Below are positions 34,298 through 43,268 of a DNA stretch of 64,000 bases, one piece after another; the stretch's first letter is position 1, and each line of letters starts with the position of its first letter. The notes beneath the pieces were generated by a model. That model was not told where the DNA came from, searched no databases, and saw only the letters and a program-made list of their open reading frames with translations. Source of the DNA: Streptomyces canus (GTDB lineage: Bacteria; Actinomycetota; Actinomycetes; Streptomycetales; Streptomycetaceae); contig NZ_JAUSYQ010000002.1 in the NCBI RefSeq assembly GCF_030816965.1, positions 2,699,001 through 2,763,000 of the forward strand, read 5' to 3'. A program made the translations under genes and the position numbers.

Positions 34298-35326
34298 TCA
34301 GCCGAAGAAGACCCCCACCTCCTCGTACAGCTTCGGATCCACCGTCTTCAGCTTCGCCGTCGCCTCCGCGATCGGCACGCGCACGATGTCCGTCCCGCGC
34401 AGGGCGACCATCTTGCCGAAGTCGCCCTCGCGGACGGCGTCGATGGCGTGCAGGCCGAAGCGGGTGGCGAGCCAGCGGTCGAAGGCGCTGGGGGTGCCGC
34501 CGCGCTGGATGTGCCCGAGGACCGTCGTGCGGGCCTCCTTGCCGGTGCGCTTCTCTATCTGCTTGGCCAGCCACTCGCCGACGCCGGACAGCCGCACATG
34601 TCCGAAGGAGTCGAGCGACTCGTCCTTGAGGACCACGTCGCCGTCCTTCGGCATGGCACCCTCGGCGACGACCACGATCGGGGCGTACGACGCCTTGAAG
34701 CGCGAGGTGATCCAGGCGCACACCTGGTCGACGTCGAAGCGCTGCTCGGGGATGAGGATGACGTTGGCGCCGCCCGCGAGGCCGGAGTGCAGGGCGATCC
34801 AGCCGGCGTGGCGGCCCATCACCTCGCAGACCAGTACGCGCATATGGGACTCGGCGGTGGTGTGCAGCCGGTCGATGGCCTCCGTGGCGATGCCGACCGC
34901 GGTGTCGAAGCCGAAGGTGTAGTCGGTGGCGGAGAGGTCGTTGTCGATGGTCTTCGGTACGCCGACGCAGGGCACGCCGTGCCGGTCGGACAGTTGCGCG
35001 GCCACGCCCAGGGTGTCCTCGCCACCGATGGCGATGAGCGCTTCGATCTCCCGCGCGGCCAGGTTCTCCTGGATCCGGCGGATGCCGTCCTCCTGCTTCA
35101 GCGGATTCGTGCGGGAGGAGCCGAGGATGGTGCCGCCGCGGGGCAGGATGCCGCGCACGGCCGGGATGTCGAGACGCACGGTGGCGTCCTCCAGTGGACC
35201 CCGCCAGCCGTCCCGGAAGCCGGTGAAGTCATAGCCGTACTCCTGAACGCCCTTGCGGACGATGGCCCGGATGACGGCGTTGAGGCCGGGGCAGTCGCCG
35301 CCTCCGGTCAGTACTCCGACGCGCAT
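34298..35326 (-). CDS. pfkA: 6-phosphofructokinase
   Basis: A 342-residue PFK of the actinobacterial A-type. It has the N-terminal MRVGVLTGGGDCPGLNAVIR, ILGSSRTNP, IGGEDTLGVAAQ and the catalytic VPKTIDNDLSATDYTFGFDTA. VCEVMGRHAGWIAL, DVDQVCAWI and LGHIQRGGTPSAFDR complete the pattern. At the phosphoryl-donor positions (E. coli 104 and 124) it has Asp and Lys, the combination associated with pyrophosphate-dependent enzymes such as that of Amycolatopsis methanolica. Streptomyces has several paralogues, so this copy may not be the main glycolytic ATP-PFK. Confidence 0.92.
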   Translation of the reverse strand: MRVGVLTGGGDCPGLNAVIRAIVRKGVQEYGYDFTGFRDGWRGPLEDATVRLDIPAVRGILPRGGTILGSSRTNPLKQEDGIRRIQENLAAREIEALIAIGGEDTLGVAAQLSDRHGVPCVGVPKTIDNDLSATDYTFGFDTAVGIATEAIDRLHTTAESHMRVLVCEVMGRHAGWIALHSGLAGGANVILIPEQRFDVDQVCAWITSRFKASYAPIVVVAEGAMPKDGDVVLKDESLDSFGHVRLSGVGEWLAKQIEKRTGKEARTTVLGHIQRGGTPSAFDRWLATRFGLHAIDAVREGDFGKMVALRGTDIVRVPIAEATAKLKTVDPKLYEEVGVFFG

Positions 35327-35379
35327 GGACAGTTCCCTTCGCCGCAGGTGCCTGACGAAGGGTCAGTGTGACGCGCGTC

Positions 35380-36054
35380 TCACTCGTCGTCGAGGCCTCG
35401 TTCGATGGCGTACCGGACGAGCTCGACCCTGTTGTGGAGTTGCAGCTTGCCGAGAGTGTTCTGGACGTGGTTCTGGACCGTGCGGTGGGAGATCACCAGA
35501 CGTTCGGCGACCTGCTTGTAGCTCAGGCCCTTGGCGACCAGCCTCAGCACCTCGGTCTCGCGCTCGGTGAGCTGCGGGGCCCTGGGCCGGTCGGGGTCGG
35601 TGGTGGGCGCGGGATCGGTGGCGAGGCGGCGGTACTCACCGAGGACCAGCCCCGCGAGGCCGGGCGTGAAGACGGGGTCTCCGACGGCCGTGCGGCGGAC
35701 CGCGTCCAGGAGTTCCTCGGTCGACGCCGACTTCAGCAGATACCCGGTCGCGCCCGACTTCACGGCCTCCAGTACGTCGGCGTGCTCGCCGCTCGCGGAC
35801 AGCACGAGGACACGCAGTGCCGGGTTGTGCCCGACGAGCTCCTTGCAGACCTGGACGCCGGGCTTCACCGGCAGGTTCAGGTCGAGCACCAGCACGTCGG
35901 GGTCCGCCGCCTTGGCCCTGCGTACGGCCTGGTCGCCGTCGCCCGCCGTCGCGACCACGTCCAAGCCGGACTCGGCCAGGTCCCGGGCGACCGCGTCGCG
36001 CCACATGGGGTGGTCGTCGACCACCATGACCTTGATCGGACCCTTGTCGTTCAT
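35380..36054 (-). CDS. macR: NarL/LuxR-type response regulator (MacR-like)
   Basis: A 224-residue response regulator. The receiver domain has the acid pair Asp13-Asp14, phosphoacceptor Asp58 in LVLDLNLP, and Lys in GYLLKSASTEE. The C-terminal LuxR HTH is LTERETEVLRLVAKGLSYKQ, then VAERLVISHRTVQNHV. The start ATG overlaps the kinase gene stop (ATGA), so the pair is co-translated. Position beside pfkA, the PlsC gene and glkA matches S. coelicolor SCO2120-SCO2121, described as MacRS, which influences morphogenesis and antibiotic production. The symbol rests on that recalled synteny. Confidence 0.88.
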   Translation of the reverse strand: MNDKGPIKVMVVDDHPMWRDAVARDLAESGLDVVATAGDGDQAVRRAKAADPDVLVLDLNLPVKPGVQVCKELVGHNPALRVLVLSASGEHADVLEAVKSGATGYLLKSASTEELLDAVRRTAVGDPVFTPGLAGLVLGEYRRLATDPAPTTDPDRPRAPQLTERETEVLRLVAKGLSYKQVAERLVISHRTVQNHVQNTLGKLQLHNRVELVRYAIERGLDDE

Positions 36055-37277
36055 CGCTGTCCTGCCTTCCCCCGTGAGACCTTCGGTACCTTCAGTTCGA
36101 CCTCCGTGCCCTGTCCCGGAGGCGAGATCAGCTCGGCGCTCCCGCCGAGGTCGCGCAGTCGGCCCCGGATCGACAGGGCCACCCCGAGCCGCCCTTCGCC
36201 CTCGGCCTGGGCGAGCCGCCCCTCGGGGATGCCGGGTCCGTCGTCCCGTACGGTCACGATCACCTCGTCGGGCTCGTCCTCGACGAGGATCCACGCACGC
36301 GCGTGCTCACCGGCATGCCGGTGGACGTTGTCCAGTGCTGCCCCGACGGCCGCGGCCAGCTCGCGCGCGGCGGGCGGGGGCAGCGGGACGGGGGCGCCGG
36401 GCTCGACGAGGGAGACCTTCGCCGAGGCGTACGGGGCGAGCAGTGCGCGCAGGTCGAGCGGCCCATCGTCCGGCCGGTCGTCCGGCCCGTCGTCGATGAC
36501 GTGGACGACCGCCCCTTGGGCCGCGTCCCGCGAGACCCGGGAGACCGAGGTCAGGCCGCCGGAGACCAGGGTGCGCAGCGCCACCTCCTGCTCGCCGGCC
36601 ATCCGGCCCAGCTCGGCCGCCTCGCCGCCCATGACCGCGCCCCGGCGCTGCACCATGGCGAGCACCTGGAGGACGCTGTCGTGGATGTCGCGGGCCAGCC
36701 GCTCCCGCTCCCGGGTCGCCGCCTCGATCTCCAGGGCGCGGGCGAGGGTGCGCTCGGAGGCGCGGGCGACCTCGACGACGTAGCCGATGGCGATGGAGGC
36801 GACCCAGACGAGGATCACGTTGTGGACGGTGTCGCGGGCCGGGTGCCCGCGCTCGAACAGATTGGCGGCGGCGACCGGCGTGGAGGCGAGCGCGGCCCAG
36901 CGCCAGCCGCCCTTGATGGCGAACGCGAGGACGGAACCTGCCGTCCATATCGACGGCAGGGTGGGGCCGCCGCTGTCGATGTGGTGGTCGTTGACGACCA
37001 GTGGGGTCAGCACGATCCCGGTGACCGCGATCGCGAGGTCGACGGCGAGGAAGCGCTTGGTGCAGGCGGCCGCGTTCTGGACGCGGGGCAGCGTGGCGAA
37101 CGTCCACACGCACAGGACGACGTAGTAGGCGATGGCGATGCCGGGCCGGTCGAACTCGTCGTACGCGGTGGCGAAGAGCCCGACCGCGTACAGCATGGTG
37201 AGCACCCGGTACCCGGTCAGCGCACGCCACAGCGGCTGCTCGACCGACATGCGCATGACGCGCACCTGCTTGACCAT
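36051..37277 (-). CDS. macS: sensor histidine kinase, MacS family
   Basis: A 408-residue kinase. The N-terminal ~170 residues hold about five membrane helices (YRVLTMLYAVGLFATAYDEF, AIAYYVVLCVWTFATL, FLAVDLAIAVTGIVL and others). The dimerisation helix contains the phosphoacceptor His199 in LARDIHDSVLQVLA. The HATPase domain shows DNVHRHAGE (N box) and VTVRDDGPGIPEGRL (G1). No large extracytoplasmic domain exists, so the signal is probably sensed in the membrane. It is immediately upstream of, and overlaps, its response regulator. Confidence 0.9.
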   Translation of the reverse strand: MVKQVRVMRMSVEQPLWRALTGYRVLTMLYAVGLFATAYDEFDRPGIAIAYYVVLCVWTFATLPRVQNAAACTKRFLAVDLAIAVTGIVLTPLVVNDHHIDSGGPTLPSIWTAGSVLAFAIKGGWRWAALASTPVAAANLFERGHPARDTVHNVILVWVASIAIGYVVEVARASERTLARALEIEAATRERERLARDIHDSVLQVLAMVQRRGAVMGGEAAELGRMAGEQEVALRTLVSGGLTSVSRVSRDAAQGAVVHVIDDGPDDRPDDGPLDLRALLAPYASAKVSLVEPGAPVPLPPPAARELAAAVGAALDNVHRHAGEHARAWILVEDEPDEVIVTVRDDGPGIPEGRLAQAEGEGRLGVALSIRGRLRDLGGSAELISPPGQGTEVELKVPKVSRGKAGQR

Positions 37278-37316
37278 GTCCCCACCCCTGGGCTCCGACT
37301 GCCGTGTCCCAGGATC

Positions 37317-38075
37317 CTAGGACGCCGGCTGCCCGGGCTTGTCCTGCTCGGCCTTCGCGGCAGCCGCCTTGGCCGCCTTCTCGGCCTTGGCCGCTTCCGA
37401 GATCCGCCGCTTGGCGGCGGTCGCGTAGATGTCGACGTACTCCTGGCCGGAGAGCTTCATGATCTCGTACATGACCTCGTCGGTCAGCGCGCGCAGCACG
37501 AAACGGTCGTGCTCCATGCCCTGGTAGCGGCTGAAGTCCAGGGGCTCGCCGATGCGGATGCCCGGCCGCATCAACTTGGGCATGACCTTGCCCGGCGGCT
37601 GGATCTTCTCCGTGTCGATCATCGCGACCGGGATGACGGGGGCGCCGGAGGCGAGCGCCACGCGCGCGAGGCCGCCGGGCTTGCCGCGGTACAGGCGGCC
37701 GTCGGGTGAACGGGTGCCCTCGGGGTAGATGCCGAACAGCTCGCCGCGCTCCAGCACGTCGAGGCCGCTCTTGATGGCCGCCTCGCCCGCGCCGCGCGCG
37801 CCGGAGCGGTCCACCGGGAGCTGGCCGACGCCCTTGAAGAAGGCGGCCGTGAGGCGGCCCTTCACCCCGGGCGTGGTGAAGTACTCGGCCTTCGCGATGA
37901 AGGTGACCTTGCGGTCGAGGACCGCGGGCAGGAAGAAGGAGTCGGAGAAGGACAGGTGGTTGCTCGCCAAGATGGCGGGGCCCTCGGCGGGAATGTTCTC
38001 GAGGCCTTCCACCCAGGGCCTGAAGGCGACCTTCAGCGGCCCTCCGATGGCGACCTTCATCGTGCCGTACAACAA
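37317..38075 (-). CDS. 1-acyl-sn-glycerol-3-phosphate acyltransferase (PlsC family)
   Basis: A 252-residue membrane-associated acyltransferase for phosphatidic acid synthesis. It has the catalytic HxxxxD motif in SNHLSFSDSFF, the substrate-binding FGIYPEGTRSPDG, and PVIPVAMIDTE. A Lys/Ala-rich tail (EAAKAEKAAKAAAAKAEQDK) ends the protein. The TTG start (LLYGTMKVAIGG) was chosen because AGGAGG lies seven bases before it; the ATG 17 codons upstream has no such site. Mycobacterial Rv2182c occupies the equivalent position. The phospholipid made would feed the PimB'-like pathway further along. Confidence 0.9.
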   Translation of the reverse strand: MLYGTMKVAIGGPLKVAFRPWVEGLENIPAEGPAILASNHLSFSDSFFLPAVLDRKVTFIAKAEYFTTPGVKGRLTAAFFKGVGQLPVDRSGARGAGEAAIKSGLDVLERGELFGIYPEGTRSPDGRLYRGKPGGLARVALASGAPVIPVAMIDTEKIQPPGKVMPKLMRPGIRIGEPLDFSRYQGMEHDRFVLRALTDEVMYEIMKLSGQEYVDIYATAAKRRISEAAKAEKAAKAAAAKAEQDKPGQPAS

Positions 38076-38219
38076 CCGAGTGCCTCCTGTGTGCGTCGAT
38101 GAGACCTTAACCCGGAGCCCTGTCAAACAGCCCGACGGCCCTGGTCGGTGTCAGTGCGGTCGCGTACGGTGAACCTCACCTGGACTTGCTCACGCTTCTT
38201 TCATGAACAGGAGACCTAG

Positions 38220-38999
38220 GTGCCGGTCCTCCCCGGAGCCGAGCCGTTCCGCCATGAGGGCGGGGAGGCCGGTGTCCTTCTCTGCCACGGCTTCACCGGT
38301 TCCCCCCAGTCGCTGCGCCCCTGGGCCCAGCACCTCGCCGAGCACGGCCTGACGGTCTCCCTGCCGCTCCTGCCCGGGCACGGCACCCGCTGGCAGGACA
38401 TGGCCCTCACCGGCTGGCAGGACTGGTACGCCGAGGTGGACCGCGAGCTGCGCGCCCTCAGCGAGCGCTGCACCTCCGTGTTCGTGGCCGGCCTGTCGAT
38501 GGGCGGCACCCTGGCCCTCAGGCTGGCCGCCAAGCACGGGGACGCGGTGAGCGGCGTCGTGGTCGTCAACCCGGCGAACCGCATGCACGGCCTCGCGCCG
38601 TACGCCCTTCCGGTGGCCCGCCACTTCGTCCGTACGGCGCCCGGGATCGCCAGCGACATCGCCAAGGAGGGCAGCGTCGAGCTGGGGTACGACAAGGTGC
38701 CGCTGCACGCTGCGCACTCCCTGCGCACCTTCTTCCGGCAGGTCGACGGCGAGCTGCCGCAGGTCACCCAGCCGCTGCTGGTGCTGCGCAGCGCCCAGGA
38801 CCATGTGGTGCCGGCGGCCGATTCCGCGCGTGTGCTGAGCCGGGTGTCGTCGACGGACGTAACTGAGATCGTGCTGGAACAGAGCTACCACGTGGCGACG
38901 TTGGACCATGACGCGGAGCGGATTTTCGACGAGAGCCTCGCGTTCATCGGCCGGCACACCACCGGCATCGGCAGCGAAGGGACGGCCGCACGTGGCTGA
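38220..38999 (+). CDS. alpha/beta hydrolase (carboxylesterase / monoacylglycerol lipase-like)
   Basis: A 259-residue hydrolase. It has the oxyanion-hole segment LLCHGFTGSPQSLRPWA, the nucleophile elbow GLSMGG (Ser93), an acid residue in LVLRSAQDHVVP, and the catalytic His in SYHVATLDHD. The pattern matches the Est30/serine-aminopeptidase S33 class. The GTG start follows CAGGAGACC. Its stop overlaps the start of the next gene by eight bases, so the two form an operon. It is divergent from the PlsC gene, which suggests but does not prove a lipid-related substrate. Confidence 0.9.
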   Translation: MPVLPGAEPFRHEGGEAGVLLCHGFTGSPQSLRPWAQHLAEHGLTVSLPLLPGHGTRWQDMALTGWQDWYAEVDRELRALSERCTSVFVAGLSMGGTLALRLAAKHGDAVSGVVVVNPANRMHGLAPYALPVARHFVRTAPGIASDIAKEGSVELGYDKVPLHAAHSLRTFFRQVDGELPQVTQPLLVLRSAQDHVVPAADSARVLSRVSSTDVTEIVLEQSYHVATLDHDAERIFDESLAFIGRHTTGIGSEGTAARG

Positions 39000-39597
39000 G
39001 CACGACTCCGACCGCGAGGACCGCGAGCCGGACGAGCAGGGCGTCCCGTTCGACGAGGAGGCCGCGTGGGCGGCCATCGTGGCCGGGTACGGCGAGGAGC
39101 CGAAAGACCCGCCGGGCACGAAGCCGTTCAAGTCGGTCGAGGATCTCGCGCTGCTCGAGACCGAGACGAACGACGAGCCGACGATCACGGAGACGCAGCC
39201 CACGAAGGACGGGGCGAAGAAGGACGCGCCGAAGCAGGACGAGAACCCGGCGAAGCCGCTGGGCGGTTCCGTCGCCTTCGCACCCGGCGTCGGGCCTCGT
39301 GACTACAGCGCGCCCGAGCCGTCCGAGGAGGACTTCGAGGAGGACGACGAGGGGCACTTCGTCCCCCCGGAGCCGCCACCGCTGCCGTCCGCCGACACCA
39401 CCTCGAGGTTCGCCTGGCTGGGAGTGCTGGGCGGCCCGGTTCTGCTGCTGGTCGCGGTGCTGCTCGGCTGGGAGATGACGTGGTGGCTGGCCACGGCGGG
39501 GATCGGCGGGTTCCTGGGTGGCTTCGTCACGCTGGTGACGCGGATGCGGGCGGACGACGAGGACGACGAGGATCCCGGGCGGGGTGCCGTGGTCTAG
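38992..39597 (+). CDS. acidic protein with C-terminal membrane hairpin
   Basis: A 201-residue conserved actinobacterial protein of unknown function. The first ~130 residues are highly acidic and probably disordered, with an N-terminal DEEAAWAAIVAGYGEEPKDP and a later EEDFEEDDEGHFVPPEPPPL. Two membrane helices follow (LGVLGGPVLLLVAVLLGW and WLATAGIGGFLGGFVTLV), then a short acidic tail. It is translationally coupled to the hydrolase. FVPPEPPPLP recurs in actinobacterial relatives and is its best recognition mark. Confidence 0.8.
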   Translation: MAEHDSDREDREPDEQGVPFDEEAAWAAIVAGYGEEPKDPPGTKPFKSVEDLALLETETNDEPTITETQPTKDGAKKDAPKQDENPAKPLGGSVAFAPGVGPRDYSAPEPSEEDFEEDDEGHFVPPEPPPLPSADTTSRFAWLGVLGGPVLLLVAVLLGWEMTWWLATAGIGGFLGGFVTLVTRMRADDEDDEDPGRGAVV

Positions 39598-39603
39598 TCC
39601 GGC

Positions 39604-40311
39604 TCAGTTCGCGGGGATTCCGAGGGCGGCCAGGACCGGAAGATGGTCGGTGGCCGCCCTCATGTCTGCCTGCGTGATCCCGGGGAGGTGCGTGGGGACT
39701 CCGCAGCCGAGCACCTCGATGCCCTTCGTGGCGAAGATCGCGTCGATGCGCTGGTGGGGTTTCGAGTGGGTCCAGGTGTGTTCGGCGCCCGTCGGGCTGG
39801 TCGCCCAGCAGTCCTGGAGGTTCGTGGCGAGGCGCCTGAAGGTGCGGCCGGTGGGGCGGTCGTTCAGGTCGCCGCCCGCGATGACGTGGTCCACGCCCAT
39901 GCCGGCGACGCGGTCGAGGAGCATCCCCGCCTGGTCGTAGCGCTCGTCCTCCTGCAACGACAGGTGACAGCTCAGGACGCCGAGGCGGGCGCCGCCGAGT
40001 CGTACGACGGCTGTGGCGAAGCCTCTTCTGTGGTGGCCGGGAGTGAGAGGGAGGAGGACGTCTTCCGTACGTTCGACCGTTGCCCGCAGGTTGCAGAGGA
40101 TCGCGGGGCCCGCCGCTGTGCCGCCGCCGGTCAGGATGACCAGTCCCGTGGCTGACGCCAGCCTTGCCAGCTTCTTGCGCCAGCGGAAGAAGCGGGGGGC
40201 TTCCTGGATCAGTACGAGATCGGGTTCGCAGGCCTTGATGACTCGGGCCAGCGCGTCTGTGTCGTCTCGCATCGAGCGGATGTTGTAGCTCAGGACTTTG
40301 ACCGGAACCAT
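39604..40311 (-). CDS. endonuclease/exonuclease/phosphatase (EEP) family protein
   Basis: A 235-residue EEP-fold hydrolase. Motifs are KVLSYNIRSM, LVLIQEAPRFFRW with the metal-binding Glu, LGVLSCHLSL, VIAGGDLNDRPTG with the Asp-x-Asn pair, RIDAIFATKGI and the final TDHLPVLA. No signal peptide is visible. Members cleave nucleic acids, phosphoinositides or sphingomyelin, and the substrate here cannot be deduced. It converges with the acidic membrane protein gene and follows glkA on the same strand, beyond a terminator. Confidence 0.85.
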   Translation of the reverse strand: MVPVKVLSYNIRSMRDDTDALARVIKACEPDLVLIQEAPRFFRWRKKLARLASATGLVILTGGGTAAGPAILCNLRATVERTEDVLLPLTPGHHRRGFATAVVRLGGARLGVLSCHLSLQEDERYDQAGMLLDRVAGMGVDHVIAGGDLNDRPTGRTFRRLATNLQDCWATSPTGAEHTWTHSKPHQRIDAIFATKGIEVLGCGVPTHLPGITQADMRAATDHLPVLAALGIPAN

Positions 40312-40336
40312 GTGGATCAATTTACGCCCAGGAGGG

Positions 40337-40372
40337 AGGGGCGCGAGGTGTGTGCGAGGGCCCCGCGCCCCT
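40337..40372 (-). terminator. hairpin after glkA
   Basis: AGGGGCGCG and CGCGCCCCT form a 9-bp perfect stem beyond the glkA stop codon and before the nuclease gene. Confidence 0.65.
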
Positions 40373-40395
40373 GAGGAGGTCCACTCCATGCCTGT

Positions 40396-41349
40396 TTACA
40401 TGATCGGGTCGGGCTCTCTCGCCAGGTCCGCCGCGCCCACCAGACCCGCCTTGTTGCCCAGTTGGGCCGCGATGACGTCGGCGACCGGACGCCAGTTGCC
40501 GCCCACCAGCCAGCGCTTGTAGGACTTGCGGATCGGGTCCAGGACCAGCTCTCCCTCGTCGGAGAGGCCGCCGCCGACGATGAACGCGGAGGGGTCGAAG
40601 AGGGAGGCCAGGTCGGCGAGGCCGGCGCCGGCCCAGCGGGCGAGCTCGCGGTAGGAGTCGACGGCCACCGGGTCGCCCTGGCGGGCGGCCATGGAGATGT
40701 GCTTGCCCTCGATGCCGTCGGGGCTGCCGTCGCCGAGACCGAGGAGGATCTCGGCGTTCTCCGGGGTGGCGTTGGCACGCTGCTTGGCGTAGCGCACCAG
40801 GGCGCGGCCGGAGGCGTACTGCTCCCAGCAGCCCTGGCTGCCGCAGCCGCACAGGAGACCGTCGGGCACCATGCGGATGTGGCCGAACTCGGCCGCCACA
40901 CCGAAGTGGCCGCGGCGGAGCTTGTTGCCGATGATGATGCCGCCGCCGAGGCCGGTGCCCAGGGTGATGCAGATGACGTTGCGGTGGCCCTTGCCCGCGC
41001 CGAACTTGTACTCGCCCCACGCGGCCGCGTTGGCGTCGTTCTCCACGACGACCGGAAGGCCGACTCGGGTCTCGACCTTCTCCTTCAGCGGCTCGTTGCG
41101 CCAGTGGATGTTGGGCGCGAAGTAGACCTCCGAGCGCTGGCGGTTGACGTATCCGGCCGCACCGATGCCCACGCCCACGATCGCGTGCCCGGCGCGCGCG
41201 CCCTCCACCGCCGAGGCGATCGCGTCCACGATGCCCTCGGCCGTGCCCGGGGTCGGCACCTTGTGGGTCGAGAGGATGTTGCCTTCCTCATCGACCACGC
41301 CGGCCGCGATCTTCGTGCCGCCGATGTCGACGCCGATGGTGAGTCCCAT
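40396..41349 (-). CDS. glkA: ROK-family glucokinase
   Basis: A 317-residue ATP-dependent glucose kinase. Motifs are IGVDIGGTKIAAGVVD (phosphate 1), VENDANAAAWGEY with the catalytic Asp, ICITLGTGLGGGIIIGN (phosphate 2), GVAAEFGHIRM and the zinc-binding CGCGSQGCWEQY of the ROK family. In S. coelicolor the orthologue at this locus (glkA) is needed for glucose use and for glucose repression of many catabolic genes, independent of PTS components. A hairpin follows its stop. Confidence 0.95.
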   Translation of the reverse strand: MGLTIGVDIGGTKIAAGVVDEEGNILSTHKVPTPGTAEGIVDAIASAVEGARAGHAIVGVGIGAAGYVNRQRSEVYFAPNIHWRNEPLKEKVETRVGLPVVVENDANAAAWGEYKFGAGKGHRNVICITLGTGLGGGIIIGNKLRRGHFGVAAEFGHIRMVPDGLLCGCGSQGCWEQYASGRALVRYAKQRANATPENAEILLGLGDGSPDGIEGKHISMAARQGDPVAVDSYRELARWAGAGLADLASLFDPSAFIVGGGLSDEGELVLDPIRKSYKRWLVGGNWRPVADVIAAQLGNKAGLVGAADLAREPDPIM

Positions 41350-41416
41350 GAATCCCTCAGTTTCGGTCGAGCCCCGCTACGGCCAACCGTACCCGAGCCC
41401 CTGCCGTCAGGGGGTT

Positions 41417-41905
41417 TCAGTCCAAGTCGATGCGCTCGCCGGGGCCGGGGTCCTCGCCCCGGTCGCGCAGGGTGTCGTCGTCGCGGCGGCTCCAGCGCTG
41501 CTCCTGTGCCTGCACCGCGGAGCGGTAGGCGGCGAGGAGCTCGCCCCCCGCGGCGGCAAGGTGGTCGAAGACGTCCGGGTTGCGTTCGATGACCGGCTCG
41601 ACCGCGGCCTTGGCCTGCTGGACGACCTGCTTGACCACCTGCTGGGCGGCGGGTCCGGCGATGCCACCGAGGAGCGGGGACTGGAGGCCGGACAGCTTCT
41701 CGGCGACGTTGTCGACGAGCTTGCGCAGCTCCTCGGCGGCCGAGCCCGGGGGCGGGCCGTACTGGGTGCGGCGGCGGGCCTTCTCCGCCGCGAGGTCCTC
41801 CGCGACCGCCGTCGCCCACGCGTCGGCGTCGGTCGCCCGTACCTCGTCCACGGAGTCCACGGGCTCGCGGTCTCCGGCGTCGGACGGGGGGAGCTCTTCG
41901 CTCAT
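41417..41905 (-). CDS. DUF5304-like small acidic protein
   Basis: A 162-residue soluble protein. An acidic N-terminus (EELPPSDAGDREPVDS) is followed by helical segments AWATAVAEDLAAEKARRR, SAAEELRKLVDNVAEKL and AQQVVKQVVQQAKAAVEPVI, then LAAAGGELLAAYRSAV and an acidic tail. The length, helices and position before an ArsA-like ATPase match the actinobacterial family at mycobacterial Rv2183c. The ATG has a strong ribosome site (AGGAGG). The amphipathic helices could bind membranes or a partner. The function is unknown. Confidence 0.75.
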   Translation of the reverse strand: MSEELPPSDAGDREPVDSVDEVRATDADAWATAVAEDLAAEKARRRTQYGPPPGSAAEELRKLVDNVAEKLSGLQSPLLGGIAGPAAQQVVKQVVQQAKAAVEPVIERNPDVFDHLAAAGGELLAAYRSAVQAQEQRWSRRDDDTLRDRGEDPGPGERIDLD

Positions 41906-41962
41906 GACGACCTCCTGACTACGGTTCGTCCCTACGACGTTACCCGAACGGGCGTACACGGT

Positions 41963-43120
41963 TCACGGGGTCCGGGGCCACAGATCCGGGTCCGGCGCGA
42001 ACCGGATCCGCAGCTCGCCCTCGCGCAGGGCGGCGCCGGCGACGGTGCAGCGGCGCAGGGCCGAGGGCAGCGGGACGATCCGGCGGAACTGCCCCGCGCT
42101 GACGAGGAGTTCGTCGCCGCGCCGGATCAGTTCCAGCTCGTCGCGTATGGCGCCGGGCAGCGGGAGGTGCCACACCAGGACGCCGTCCTCGGCGAGGTGA
42201 TCCACGACAGGCCACTCGACAGTGGACGTCGTGTCGTTGACCTCGGGGACGGCGAGGGCGCTGAGGTCGTCGGCGCCGCGCGGGTCGTGGCCGAGATGAG
42301 GGACGGCATGGACGTCGTACGGCTCCTGCCACTCCTCCACGGCCTTGCGCTGCTGGGCGACCAGGCCGGCGGGCCACTCCTCCGATACGACGCGGTTGGC
42401 GATCAGGGCGTCGGGGCGCAGGCCGCGCAGGGCGAGGGCGAGGCTTGCGGACCGTACGTCGTCGGTGCCGGCGGGGCCGGGTTCGGCGACGAGTCGCACG
42501 ACGGTCCCTCGATCGGCGAGGACGGCCTCGACCGCGCCGAGTTCCGTGTCCCAGCGGGCGGCGGTCTCGTACAGCCACTCCGAGGGCATGGGGACGCCGG
42601 CGAGCCTTCCGAGCATGGGGCGAAGGCCCGCGGCGGCCTGGCGCTCGGCCGGGAGCAGACGGCGCAGGTAGCGGCGGAGTTCCTCGGGGAGGGAGAGGAG
42701 GGCGAGGGCCTGCTGGGTGGGCGGCAGGTCCACGACGAGCAGCTCGTGCCGCTCGGAGAGCGCCGCGTCGCGCAGGGCCCGCAGGAGGGTGAGTTCCTCG
42801 GCGCCTGGCAGGGGGGTGACCTCCTCGGTGTCCAGGCGGGAGGCGCCGAGCAGGTCGAGCACGTGGGAGGCACGGTCCTGGAAGCGGGCGAGATCATCCC
42901 GGAAACCGGCGGTGGCGTCGGGGCGCCAGGCGGTGAGGTTCGGGGTGATCCGGGTAGGGGTGGGGCCCGTTGTCGCGCCGAGCGTCGTGCCCAGGGTGTC
43001 CGTGCGGTCGGCACTCAGCACCAGGGTGCGGAGGCCGTCGCCTGCGGCGCGTAGGGCGGTGGCGGCGGCGACCGTCGTACGACCGCTGCCGCCGGGGCCG
43101 GTGATCAGGATGGTGCGCAT
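41963..43120 (-). CDS. ArsA-like P-loop ATPase
   Basis: A 385-residue protein with an N-terminal P-loop ILITGPGGSGRTTVAAATAL in the position of the deviant Walker A of ArsA/GET3 (Arg replaces the final Lys). TLVLSADRTDTLGTTLG (switch I-like, SxDxxxxL) and LLVVDLPPTQQALALLSLPE (Walker B/switch II) follow. The C-terminal ~120 residues are beta-rich (LVWHLPLPGA, RIVPLPSALRRC) and end with RIRFAPDPDLW, as in the mycobacterial Rv2184c family. No arsenic gene is near. It is likely a membrane-targeting or envelope-related ATPase coupled with the neighbouring DUF5304-like and SRPBCC proteins. Confidence 0.85.
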   Translation of the reverse strand: MRTILITGPGGSGRTTVAAATALRAAGDGLRTLVLSADRTDTLGTTLGATTGPTPTRITPNLTAWRPDATAGFRDDLARFQDRASHVLDLLGASRLDTEEVTPLPGAEELTLLRALRDAALSERHELLVVDLPPTQQALALLSLPEELRRYLRRLLPAERQAAAGLRPMLGRLAGVPMPSEWLYETAARWDTELGAVEAVLADRGTVVRLVAEPGPAGTDDVRSASLALALRGLRPDALIANRVVSEEWPAGLVAQQRKAVEEWQEPYDVHAVPHLGHDPRGADDLSALAVPEVNDTTSTVEWPVVDHLAEDGVLVWHLPLPGAIRDELELIRRGDELLVSAGQFRRIVPLPSALRRCTVAGAALREGELRIRFAPDPDLWPRTP

Positions 43121-43209
43121 AGGGGTGAACCGTAACGGACACAAAGACGTGCCTGGTTGCGCGCTCTTGCGGCCGCGGGCGCGTTGCAGCCGGCGTGACT
43201 GCACCTACC

Positions 43210-43256
43210 CAGGGGCGCGGGGAACTGCGCGACCGGCCCCCACCGGCCCGCAGCCG
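43210..43256. repeat. dispersed Streptomyces intergenic repeat
   Basis: AGGGGCGCGGGGAACTGCGC followed by GACCGGCCCCCACCGGCCCG has the form of a repeat found in many copies between genes across Streptomyces genomes. It lies between the ArsA-like and SRPBCC genes. Identity of the family is from memory, not a search. Confidence 0.65.
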
Positions 43257-43268
43257 ATTCGCGGACCC

